NCBI GenBank assembly: GCA_001606155.1
Contig: LODT01000021.1
Span: forward strand, 372,001 to 436,000
Source: Tieghemostelium lacteum
Taxonomy: Eukaryota; Evosea; Eumycetozoa; Dictyosteliales; Raperosteliaceae
Length of the DNA stretch: 64,000 bases
Direction: 5' to 3'
The notes below the pieces were generated by a model. That model saw only the letters and a program-made list of their open reading frames with translations, did not search any database and was not told the DNA's origin. Shown in pieces: positions 34,536 through 45,045 of the stretch. A program made the position numbers and the translations under genes. Every line of letters begins with the position of its first letter. The first letter of the stretch is position 1.

Positions 34536-35740
34536 TTAGATTATATTAACTTTTGTAAAGTATTGACTTGTAAAACCCTTATCAATGATATCCAATGTAC
34601 TGCCAACTTTAATTTCATAGCCATTGAAAATCTCAGAATGGACAGCATACATTCCAACTAAGGTTTTCTCACCTAATGCACATTTGGTAAGTCTGAAGGT
34701 TTTCAAAGTTCTCAAAGGTTCTTCAGTGGGATCGAATGTAGCTTTAGTCTGGTCAATGGTGGTTATAGGACAACGTCCATTTTGGTCACCGAATGTGAAG
34801 TTTATGTCCTTACCATCTGGATGGTTGATTCTAAAGGTTTTCCATTCATCCTCTTCAAATGGTAATGTATTGACTAATAGGATATTTGGACGGAATCTAT
34901 CTTCAGTTAAGTCGTCTGTAAGTTGTTCGTTTTTAGATAGACGAGTTTCATCAATTCTCATATTCAACTCATCTAAACTTGCTTGAGACATTATCATAAT
35001 AGGAGCAGAGTTACAAAATGCATGTTCATATTGTGATAAATTATCCTTGTTCAAATTCAGTGCAATGGATTTACGAATGGGTCTGTGGTAGTCTTCTTGT
35101 GGTGGAATTTGCACAAATTTGACGTTTTCAACTTGAAGGAATCTACTAAACCATTGACTAGTCTCAGGAGAACATTCATACACCGTAGCATCATCATGAT
35201 GTAATTTAATTTTTTTTAATCTACTTTTGTCTAAAGAATCTGTTTGTAAAGGTTCAGCTGAGATTACTAAATCCTCCATTCCAGGTGCTGAAACTATCAA
35301 TTGTTTTCCATCCTCTGAAAATCTTGGTGTAATTAATCCAATTCTTGGGAATGCTTTTTGACTTATAAAGCTTTCACCTAGAGTCAACATAAATCTTCTA
35401 TCATTCACAATACCGTATTTATCCAATTTACATTCTCTAACTTCAATGCCCTTACATGATTTAACTAATTATTTAATTTTCCAAAATGAATTAAAGGTAA
35501 GTATCATTATCAAAACCACTTCCACACACTATATTCACTCCACATCTCCTTACTTGGATAAATTATTAATTTTTTAATTCTGATTGGGAATCTTCTTTTA
35601 TTGGACAGACTATTTTCAATATTATATTCACCAAGTGATGCATGTAATGTATATTGATTGAATAAATATCCTATTGCAATAGCTGATAACACAGATGCAG
35701 TTAAACTGTGATTTTTAATGAAATCCAATAGTTTGTCCAT
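34536..35740 (-). CDS. MOSC-domain protein, mitochondrial amidoxime-reducing component (mARC) type
   Basis: Two minus-strand exons, 35554-35740 and 34536-35464, give 371 residues. mARC proteins bind molybdenum cofactor and reduce N-hydroxylated compounds, together with cytochrome b5 and its reductase, on the outer mitochondrial membrane. Features: an N-terminal membrane anchor (TASVLSAIAIGYLF), the MOSC N-terminal barrel start IIYPIKSCKGIEVRECKLDKYGIVNDRRFML (made across the intron), FRPNILLVN, and the Mo-ligating Cys294 in NGRCPITTID followed by PLRTLKTFR. Intron donor GTAAGG, acceptor TTAG. The start is the ATG at 35740, which directly precedes the anchor. Confidence 0.9.
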
Positions 35741-36053
35741 ATTTTTGATCAAATCAAATTAAAAAAAAAATTGTAAAAAAAACATGATCTTGAGAGCAAA
35801 ATATAATTTAAGAGTTTCATCTTTTAATTAAATAACGTAACTGTACATTATTTTATAGTTTAAATTTAAAATTTTGTTAATTTTTAATCAGACAATTCAG
35901 AAATAATTTGAAAAAAAAAATTTTCTAACCAAAAAAAGCCTCCAACTGCAAAGAAAGACTTTAAAGAAATTTAAAAAATATCGCAAAAAAATTTTAGTTT
36001 AGGTTGTGGAGGTGTGGTTTTTGGATAAAATATAAACATTAAATTTTAAAACT
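35741..36053. other. Divergent promoter region
   Basis: About 310 nt between the mARC-type gene (-) and the multi-pass membrane protein gene (+). AT-rich with A runs; nothing else recognised. Confidence 0.5.
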
Positions 36054-37879
36054 ATGAAACTTTTTAGTATTAGAAGTTTTATAGTTTATAGTAACTTTTT
36101 AGCAATACCCATTGTATTGACATTACTATGGCTACTATTACCAATTGCCAGCTATTTTCAATATTCAGCAGTATCAATGACCTATTACATTGTAATGTTT
36201 TTCACATGGATATCTTTTTATGATTTGAATTTACCAGGTATGTTTTAAAACATGTAAATCAGTCAAAGTCTTCAAAGTTGTACTAATATAATTTCTAAAA
36301 AGGTTGCTCTAAAATTCAAATTATTATTTTCTTTATAATATATATTGGTATAGCTATTGGATGGTTATCAGTTGTTACAGAGATTGATAAAGAGTCAAAT
36401 AGATTAGCATACTCATTTGTGGATGCAGTTGTGATTTTATTGTGTGCATTGTGTTATATGTTACATGTAATAGTGCACAAGATCAAAAAGATCTATGTTT
36501 ACTCTGATGATCAGCATTTTGTAGATCAAAAAGGTAAAAGAAGATCTAAAAGACGTTCACAAGCATGGACAAAGAATCTATCAAGATTCTTTTGTTACTA
36601 CAAGAGAATTGATATTGATGATGCTGACCATTTCAAACAAGTCAGTTTAGCAATGTCATCACCAGACGACACTATACGTGATGGGGTTGATAAAAATAAA
36701 AATCCATCACTTAAACAGGTACTTTTTGTGCAGAAATTAGTGTCCAATAGAGACAGTGGTGGAAAAACACTGGAAGAGATTGAAGCTGGTGGATCGGCAA
36801 TTGAATTGTCAACTATAAAAAGACAAGATTCCAAACCATCTCTCAACAGCTCTTCTGAATTCAAAACAGGATTCAAACGAGATGAAGAAGGTAACATTTC
36901 AAATACAACCAGAACTGTACAAAAAGTCGAGGTAACCTCACAGGAATACATTGAACTGATGCCAAAATATGAGATTTCCTACAGAAATTTCTTTTGCACA
37001 GTTTTATATCAATTTTTTGTGGTACTTTCATGGTTTTGGTTACACAATTTCTCTATTCTCATTCGTGATAAGGATCTCTTTAGAACACCAGCACTTGCCT
37101 TGTTGTCTATTGTCATATTCCAAGTATCACGTGTCATTCTAATGGGTATCTCAGGAGCACTCAATAGACTACTTAAACCCAAAGAAATTCAATTCTTTAC
37201 CTATTTCCAATTCCCATTAATGTTTTTCCTCTACTATCGTAATTTGTTCTTAAATACCAGTAGTTGGGCTGTTACCGTATTGGTAAGTCTTGTACTGTTC
37301 CTCATTGATGTCATATACTATCCACTTCAAATGACTAAAAAGTACTGGGAATTTAGAAATATACATTTATTGAATTTCCTAGATAAACGTTCTTCCATGT
37401 GGATATTTAGGCTGTTGAGAAAGATTCTAGATGACGCCAATCCATCCTATGATAGACATGTAATGCGTCTTTCCATAGAGTACTATTACGATAAGATGGC
37501 TGAATACATTTCCATCATTACCACAGTTGCATTTATAAGTTTGATTCGTAGTCTCGAATATAAAGTACGTTTCTATCCAACATTTGATGCACTGTCGCAT
37601 GACCAATTTGTCCAACTTCTCTACAGATACCTCTACCTCTTCTTTTTTGAAATCTTTTATGATTTGGCAGTACGTTATGCATCTAGAAAATTCCTCAAAA
37701 TTGATATTTCCAATCGTGGAAGAAACGAAACTGTTGCAAACTATTGCACTCGTTTTATCTTTACACTATTCCTCCTCTATGATTTAATGGATGTTTATAA
37801 TATTCAAGTGGTTTTCCGTGAACCTGAATATTTTAATTCTTCTTCTGCTTCTTCATTCTCTTCTTCCTCAATCATATAA
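36054..37879 (+). CDS. Unrecognised multi-pass membrane protein, 586 aa
   Basis: Two exons, 36054-36237 and 36303-37879. I do not recognise the family. The N-terminal third has about four hydrophobic segments (AIPIVLTLLWLLLPIASYF, SMTYYIVMFFTWISFY, IQIIIFFIIYIGIAIGWL, DAVVILLCALCYMLHVIV). A hydrophilic cytosolic-looking region of about 190 residues with a basic RRSKRR-type patch follows. Then come five or more hydrophobic segments, including NFFCTVLYQFFVVLSWFWL, WAVTVLVSLVLFLIDVIYY and FIFTLFLLYDLMDVYNI. The last 15 residues are almost all Ser/Phe. Two copies of tyrosine-rich RYLYLFFFEIFYDLAVRY-like character lie near the end. It could be a channel or transporter, but no signature is visible. 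Confidence 0.75.
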
Positions 37880-38390
37880 TAATAATTATAATCATAAAAA
37901 TAAAAGTTTTAATTTTCCCCTTAATCCTGCCTCCCAAAACTACAGTTTACACAATCTTTTTTCACATCTTTTAAGATATTTATAATAATTTCTAAAATTC
38001 ATTTAGTTTTCAAATCAATTCCTCATTTCTTGATAAATTGATCTACAAGACTAAAATTAAATTGACATTCCATTCCATTGAAGAATATTTTTTAAAAGTG
38101 ATCATTCACCTTCTATTCATCACAGGTAAAAAAGGGATATTTTTTTTTTAATTTTTCATTTTTTAGTGAACTAGTTTTACATAAAGTAAGTAATATATGT
38201 CCCAAGTCATATATGTGTTGCAGTTAGTTTAAATATTTTTATTTTTTTGTTAAGATGATTTGTTTTTTTTTTAAAGATTTATTACCAAAAATACCAATCT
38301 AACACATCAAAATTATGTAAAAATGTGAAATTTTAATATAAATTAGATTTTTATCCTCGAGTTTCAGAAAGACACCAAAAAATTAAAAAT
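37880..38390. other. Intergenic spacer, nothing recognised
   Basis: About 510 nt of AT-rich DNA with T runs. It includes the promoter of the alternative oxidase gene. No hidden gene recognised. Confidence 0.55.
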
Positions 38391-39361
38391 ATGATTAAAT
38401 CAGTACTTTTAAATTCAACTAAACTATTAAACAAATCAACATTACTTAACCAAACTAATAGAATTGTATTTAATTCTAATGTGGTATTTGGTGGTAACAC
38501 ATCTAGTGTACTCTATGGAGGCTCTAATAGAAACTTTGGAAGTAAAGGTAAAATCTCAGAGTATTCACATAAAGCCAAATCAGCACTCTATCACAGAGGT
38601 TCCACATTATACACCAACACTACTCGTGATGAACTAATCAAAATGGAAAAGGAGTTTGTTCCACCACAGAGATATGAACCAAAGACAATCTCTGATAAAA
38701 TTGCTAGAAAATCTGTTCAGTTCTTGAGAAAGTTCTCCAATTTATTCTTTAGAGAAAAGTATATTCACTATGCTATTGTTTTGGAAACTGTTGCTGCTGT
38801 GCCTGGGTTAGTTGGTAGTGCACTTTTACATCTAAGATCACTTAGAACCATGGAGAGAAACAATTGGATTAAAATACTCATGGATGAGGCTGAAAATGAA
38901 AGAATGCATTTATTCACATTTATAGAACTCTCCAAACCAACTCTTATTGAAAGAGCAATGGTTGCAGTAGCTCAAGGTATCTACTTTAATATATTCTTTG
39001 CATTCTATATGCTCACTCCAAAAACTGCTCATAGATTTACTGGATATTTAGAAGAAGAAGCTTTAATAACTTGTATGTTACCTATTCAACACATTTCAAC
39101 TAATTTAAATATATATACTAATTATGATCATTGAAAATAGATAACAATTTCTTGAAAGATCTAGATGAAGGAAAAGTTCCAAATTTCTCAGTAAACACAC
39201 CAGCACCACAATTGGCAATTGATTACTGGGGTTTACCAGCTGATGCAACTCTAAGAGATTGTATTTTAGTAATTAGACAAGATGAAAACGATCATCGTGC
39301 TGTCAACCACGAAATCTCAAATAGAATATCCAAAAACAATACAGACCCAATTGATTTATAA
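38391..39361 (+). CDS. aoxA: Mitochondrial alternative oxidase
   Basis: Two exons, 38391-39072 and 39141-39361, give 300 residues. AOX is a di-iron, cyanide-resistant ubiquinol oxidase on the matrix side of the inner mitochondrial membrane. The first 45 residues are rich in Ser/Asn/Leu/Lys with few acids, as in a mitochondrial targeting peptide. The iron ligands are all visible: Glu in LETVAAVPG, Glu and His in [10 protein letters not shown], Glu in GYLEEEA, and Glu and His in [11 protein letters not shown]. The intron falls after EEEALIT and the join gives Tyr, a position where family members carry an aromatic residue. No regulatory N-terminal Cys of the plant type is apparent. Confidence 0.95.
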
Positions 39362-39452
39362 AAATATATACAAATTAAATATTAATATATATGATATAGT
39401 ACATGCTTGAAAAAAATAGGTAAACTAATAAACCAATGCTTTAAAAGCTTAT

Positions 39453-40767
39453 TTATTGTGAAATAAATGATTTTAGGTATTCAATAGTTGGTTGATCATT
39501 GTCAATGAAATGACCAGCATTCTTTACAGTGATGGTAGTCAATCCTGAGAATGATTGTTTATAAGCTGTAATAGTTCCAACTTCATTGTATATTGCGACT
39601 TTAGGTTGATCATTGAAACTAGTTCTCTTTGACCATCTCAATTTTGCAACCCATAGATCGTTACCTATTGAATTACCAATGTAATCATTATTACCACTCA
39701 TGACTAAAACTTTGTAGTTGTTATCCAAGAGTTTTGGAATGTATTCAGTATGTGGTACAAACCATTGTGGTAGGAGATTCTCTCTAACGAGTGGATTTAT
39801 GAAATTCCAAGTAGCGTTGGCTGGTAGACCTAATTGTGCTCTGGTAGAAGGTAAGGAGAAGTAGATGGCACCTAATGAGAAATCATAGCAAATTGGTGCA
39901 AGAGCTGGTGGACATGTTTTAGTTACATCGTAGATATTGAAGTTAGCAGCAGCCTGTCCAATAGCACCAATAATTCCGTTACAATAGTTGGCTGTGTCAT
40001 TAGCATTTCCGCATTCAAATGCATCACGACATTGTTCTGCAATATCTTCAACTTGTTTATAAGTGGATTTTGAAATGAAACCAGAGTAGAATGCTTTTTC
40101 AGGGAATGTTGAAAGTTGGAGAACTGGATCAATGAAAGCACTGACAATTCCAATACCTCTGAGACTGATCTTTGAGCTTGCAGGTGACACTTTATTCTTC
40201 TGATGAATGAGGTATCCTAGATTTGGAGCTGTCTTTGAACTTACAGATTCACCAAAAATATACAATGAATTAAGTCTGTATTGTGGATAGGCATTAAAGA
40301 ATTGTTGGAGGAAACTATACAAATGTTGAGATGTCTCACTTTCAGATTGAGAATATCCATTTTCATTGACAGTGGAGAAACCAGTACCCAATGGTGAATC
40401 AACATAAATTACATTAGCAACAGTGTTCCAACTATTTGGGTTTGGAGTAGTAGTGAAATCAGGGTTAACTTTGAAAGGACCATTCTCATAGACCATCGAC
40501 AATGCCATACTAGCACCAGGTCCACCAGTTAGATATAAAATTACAGGAGCAGTACTAGCATTAGTCTGTGATTCCCAGAACCAATAGAATGTTTTACCTT
40601 CATTCACTGGGTCAACAGTAAAGAATCCAGAATATGAATTACCACTCTAAATTATTTTTCATTAATATTATGAAATTTTAAAAATTTTCATTAAAGTAAG
40701 TAAATATACATACAACTAAAGAAATTAATAAAGATATAAAAACTAAATTTTTAATATTGTACAACAT
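39453..40767 (-). CDS. Serine carboxypeptidase-like protein (family S10)
   Basis: Two minus-strand exons, 40714-40767 and 39453-40646, give 415 residues. A signal peptide (MLYNIKNLVFISLLISLV) is encoded entirely by exon 1, so it enters the secretory/lysosomal route. Family marks are YSGFFTV, GKTFYWFWES, LYLTGGPGASM, NVIYVDSPLGTGFS, the nucleophile region FGESVSSKTAP (Ser152), Asp339 in MSGNNDYIGN and His397 in NAGHFIDNDQP. The triad is therefore kept, but the usual GESYAG around the serine has become GESVSS. WNxVANVIYVDSP and the C-terminal layout resemble vitellogenic-like carboxypeptidases. It could be an active lysosomal peptidase or an acyltransferase-like relative. Confidence 0.9.
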
Positions 40768-41944
40768 GTTATATTTGATTTAATAATGTTAACAAAAAAA
40801 TTTTTTCGAGTTTAAATAGGGTGTTTTTCAACAAACATTCCTAACTTTTCTTTGATAATTCATATTTATGATACAAGGGTGATATATCCACCCTTCATCA
40901 TTTTGAACAAACTCTGAGACTTTTTTCATTAATAAATATCTATAAGGTTTCATGAAGTTTATTCCACCCGAATTCCTCTTTTGCCATATAATTGAAATAT
41001 CTAGTAGAAAAAATTATAAAATCTTATTGATTGAGATTTTTAATACTTAAATCAATATAGAAACTGTAAAAAAGAAATTTTTTTATTCAGATATTTTCGA
41101 ATTTTATTTGATCATCACTTAACATTTCAGATGAACTTTAATTTGTTTTAATTATTGGAATTAGAAAATGATATCTTCTTTTAATTCATGATCATCTGTA
41201 ACCTAGTTTTTCTTTTGGTTATAACTATATAGTTAAAATATAAAAAATAAGAAGTAATATATGAAATTCTTATAAGTTAATAATGATAGAGTATGTCATT
41301 GCAATGATATTTTCTAAGAATGTTTATTTATAGTTAGGTTGTTCCGATCATATTTCGGGATATTATTTTTCATTTGTTCACATGTTGAATTTGTAAACAA
41401 ATCACTTTGTATTATAAGATAAATACAAGTAGGGAGGAGATACCAGTTTTTTTTTAAAATCAATTTTTCCAATCTAATAAAAGAAATCTAATTAAGGGAG
41501 GTTTGGGACTTAAATCAAAAGATATTTTAATAGATATTTAGAATTTATGATCATCACTTGCCAAATTAGTTTAAGGTGGTTTGAAGGGTTTATCAAATAA
41601 CTTCAAATTATTTTTTTATTTTTTAAAAAAAGAATTATAAATAAAACATAATGTTCATATAAATAAAAACTAAGGATAAAAATACTTAAAATAAATCTTG
41701 GTCAAATGACTTGGAACCCACCCATAGACATGATTTTTTTTATTAATAAAATTTTTTTTTGTTTTTTTTTTGCAGTTAGAAACTCTCATATCTAAAATAT
41801 CTCATACAGTGTTTAAAAATTTTTATCATTTTTTTCTTTTTTTATAATTGTATTTATAAATTGTGTAATATTTATTTCAATCCCTGATTTAGAGTTTTTC
41901 AAAGAAATTCAAGGTTAGGAAAAAAATCAAAAAAGGATAAAAAT
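40768..41944. other. Long divergent intergenic region, nothing recognised
   Basis: About 1.2 kb between the carboxypeptidase (-) and SH3-kinase (+) starts. Almost pure A/T with T and A runs near 41740-41770 and 41820-41845. I found no ORF with coding character and no recognisable RNA. Confidence 0.5.
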
Positions 41945-44125
41945 ATGTTGTACCTTATTGCCACTGGTGATTACACAGGTACCAGCGAAAACCATCTCTC
42001 ATTTACCAAAGGCGCAAGAATAGAATTTATCGAGAGAACCGAAGGTGGTTTCATCAAAGGAAAACTCAATGGTAAAGTTGGAATTTTACCATCATCTCTA
42101 ATTACTATTGAGACTAGACCACTTTCTGTATGTATTTTTAATCACATCATCACGTTTTTTTTTGTGATCTTGAATGACTAATATTGATTGGGGGTAATAA
42201 TTTAGATTATGACACCAACTAGTCCACCTCCACCACCACAAACAACCACAGTTTCATCAGGAGGAGCTACTACACCAACAACTACAGCAGGAAACAGTAA
42301 TGTAAATAGTATTTCTGGTAGTGGTGATGGTACAAGTGTATCATCATCACCCACCATCGGACCAAATAACACAAGTAATAATAATAATAGTAGTAGTACA
42401 GATCATGGTGAAAATAATAATAGTAATAGTAGTATTGTACAAAATAATAATAGTAATAGTAATGATGTTAGTATTAACAATGATTTTGATGAAGATGATG
42501 ATAGTACTGATAGTGAAGATGAAGGTAAAATTAATAGTCACCCAACCACTACTACTACAACTACAACTACAACATCAACATCGAAAGAAAATGGAGTTAA
42601 TCCATTGACAGGGGAAGTTAGTAAACTCTCTTTGAGTGAGAGTACCGGTAGTTTTAATAATGTAACACTTACAGCCAGTAATGATGAGGCTAGAAAAGAA
42701 AAGAAAAAGAAAATTAATCATGTGGGTTCTACAATTGGGGTGGAAGTTGATGGTTTGTTTAGAAAATCAAAATCCAATTCTAAAAAGAGAAGATATGCCA
42801 ACAGAAAGTATCTACCAAATATAACTGTGTCTACTTTTGATGATTTGCCAGTAGAGATCAAGAATGATATGCAATATGAAGATGTATCCCTAGACGAGAT
42901 TAAAGCTAACTTTAAGATATTCCTCGTTGTTGTCAAGTTCATTACTAGACAGAGATTTACCTATGTCCATCCAGATGAGGATAACATGACTATAACTACA
43001 ACTAATACAACTATTGGCGAAGATGGGTTGGTGTATACTACAACTGTTGTAACTACTACAAAAACAATCAATAACCAGGATCAATCTGTTGCACAAAAGG
43101 AACGTGTTCGTGAGGAGATTAAAACATCAACCTATGATACCGATGCCTTTGATATTGATACCACTTTAGATGACAAGGATCGTAAAGCAAAACATGTAGA
43201 ATTAAAACTTGATAGAAAGAGACAGCTTACAGGTACCACTGCTGAGTTTCTCGGTCAGGCAAGTACCACCATTAAAGTTGTTTCCGATGTCAAAAAAAAA
43301 GTAAAATTTGGGGATTTGGTAGGTAAAGGTGCTTTTGGAAAAATCTATGAAGCTCAATATGAAAAGAAAAAAGTTGCAATCAAAGTAGTACCTTATTCCA
43401 ATCCAAAAGAACAACATGCAGTGCTGACAGAGATTGGTTTCCTCAGTAAATGTAAACATCCAAATATCCTTCAGTATAAACACTCAGTTTTATACAATTC
43501 CGATTTGTTTTTGATTACAGAGTTCCTTCAAGGAGGTACACTGGAACAGGCTGTGGCTTCACCACACGTCTGGAAAGAATCACAAATTGGGTACATTGGA
43601 AAGGAAATTCTCAAAGCCATTGAATATCTACACGACAGAAAACTGATTCATCGTGATTTGAAATCTGCAAATATAATGATTACAGTCAATGGTGAGATTA
43701 AAATCATTGATTTTGGACTTTGTGCTTCAGTTGAAAAGGGATCTCAACATCATATGGTTGGTTCACCATACTGGATGGCACCAGAAATGGTCAGGGGTGA
43801 GAATATCTCTTATCCTTGTGATATTTGGAGTTTTGGTATTTGTATGCTTGAGTTACTCAACAAGAAACCTCCTCATAGAGAATCACGTCTAAAGGCAATG
43901 TTTACTAATACCACTAAAGGTATTGATTTTTCAAAAGTAAAATGCTCACTTGACCTCAAGGATATGTTATGGCAATGTTTTTATTTAAATCCAGATAAGA
44001 GATCTTCTGCAAACAAACTTCTCAGACACCCTTTCTTTAAGAGATCTGAATCTAAATCCGGAATGAAAGGTATATTTGACAATATGTTTATGCAAAAGAA
44101 TCTAAATACAACTGGTTTCTTTTAA
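41945..44125 (+). CDS. SH3-domain protein kinase of the STE group
   Basis: Two exons, 41945-42127 and 42206-44125, give 700 residues. Exon 1 encodes an SH3 domain almost by itself (LIATGDYTGTSENHLSFTKGARIEFIER, then GKLNGKVGILPSSLI). A long low-complexity linker follows (Pro/Thr, Ser/Asn, then acidic). The segment at about 230-420 is less simple but not a domain I know. The kinase domain covers about 428-690: GKGAFGKIYEAQY, AIKVV, HRDLKSANIMI, IIDFGLCASV, GSPYWMAPE and DIWSFGICMLELL. GSPYWMAPE is typical of STE20/STE11 kinases. It may belong to the dictyostelid MKC or PAK-like kinases. No CRIB motif was seen. The kinase residues needed for activity are present. Confidence 0.88.
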
Positions 44126-45045
44126 AAACCAACAATATTACCTGAATATACATTTCTCTAGAAATATAATAATATTATTTATAAATTACTACAAATTAAT
44201 TCAGTGAATCTACCTAAAAGAAATAAACAACAATAACTTTAAAACAAATTTGTATGTTAATAGAAATAAAAAAAAAACTAAATTTATTATAAATATTTAA
44301 ATATTATTGGACCTTTCTATTTCATTCTGATGCAATTTGTGATAATATTAAAAAATTAGTTTCTAAAATTTATCTACAAATCTATTGCTTGAAAAAACGG
44401 TTGAACTGATGAATAAACTGATAAAGGAACTAATGGTAAATATACCCTGTTGGATCAGGATAATTTCATAGGAAACATTGAAAATCAAAATATATATTCA
44501 CCAATTTGGATCTAATGAAATATCTTTTAAGTATTGAATTTGTCAGTTAACTTATTTTTAATAAAATCTAGGTCATCATCATCACATATATCTTCTAATG
44601 CGCCGATATAATAATTGCCACTTGGATTTGGAATGACTTATTTTTCTTTTTTTTTGCTTATTGTGTTATCTATCATCTTCATTACCTTCATTTTCAAAAT
44701 CCTCATTATTTTCTTTATGAATTGTTTTATCAATATTATTATTTTTTTGGTTTTGTTTTAAGTGAATAATTGAGTATAATTGGTGTCATCTCTATTGTGT
44801 TGATAAAAGTATCGATTACTAATGGAATGCTTTTCTAAAATTTCTTTCATTTGTTAATGTGCAATAGTGGATAGTATTATTCTGTATCCATGGATAAAGC
44901 AAAGGTATTCATTGTTGAATTAGGTGTTGATGCAAAAATAAAAAATTTAATTTAGGTAATATATGAATTGAATTTTCCGACTTTATTAAATCCCTGATCC
45001 AATAAAAAAGACACGTTCAACCTGGTTTTTTTATAAATATATTTA
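44126..45045. other. Convergent intergenic region with possible gene remnants
   Basis: The region lies between the SH3-kinase stop and the SIN1-homologue stop. Most of it is AT-rich spacer. On the minus strand between about 44530 and 44895 there are short coding-like pieces, listed separately. Confidence 0.5.
44531..44850 (-). pseudogene. Possible remnant of a small gene
   Basis: On the minus strand, an ATG at 44850 opens 30 codons (MKEILEKHSISNRYFYQHNR and onward) ending at 44758. Further downstream an acidic piece (TIHKENNEDFENEGNEDD) and a piece ending DICDDDDLDFIKNKLTDKF occur in other frames before a TAA near 44531. The composition is coding-like but the frames do not connect by obvious splice sites. 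I do not recognise a protein. It may be a decayed gene, or a small spliced gene I cannot resolve. Confidence 0.2.
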
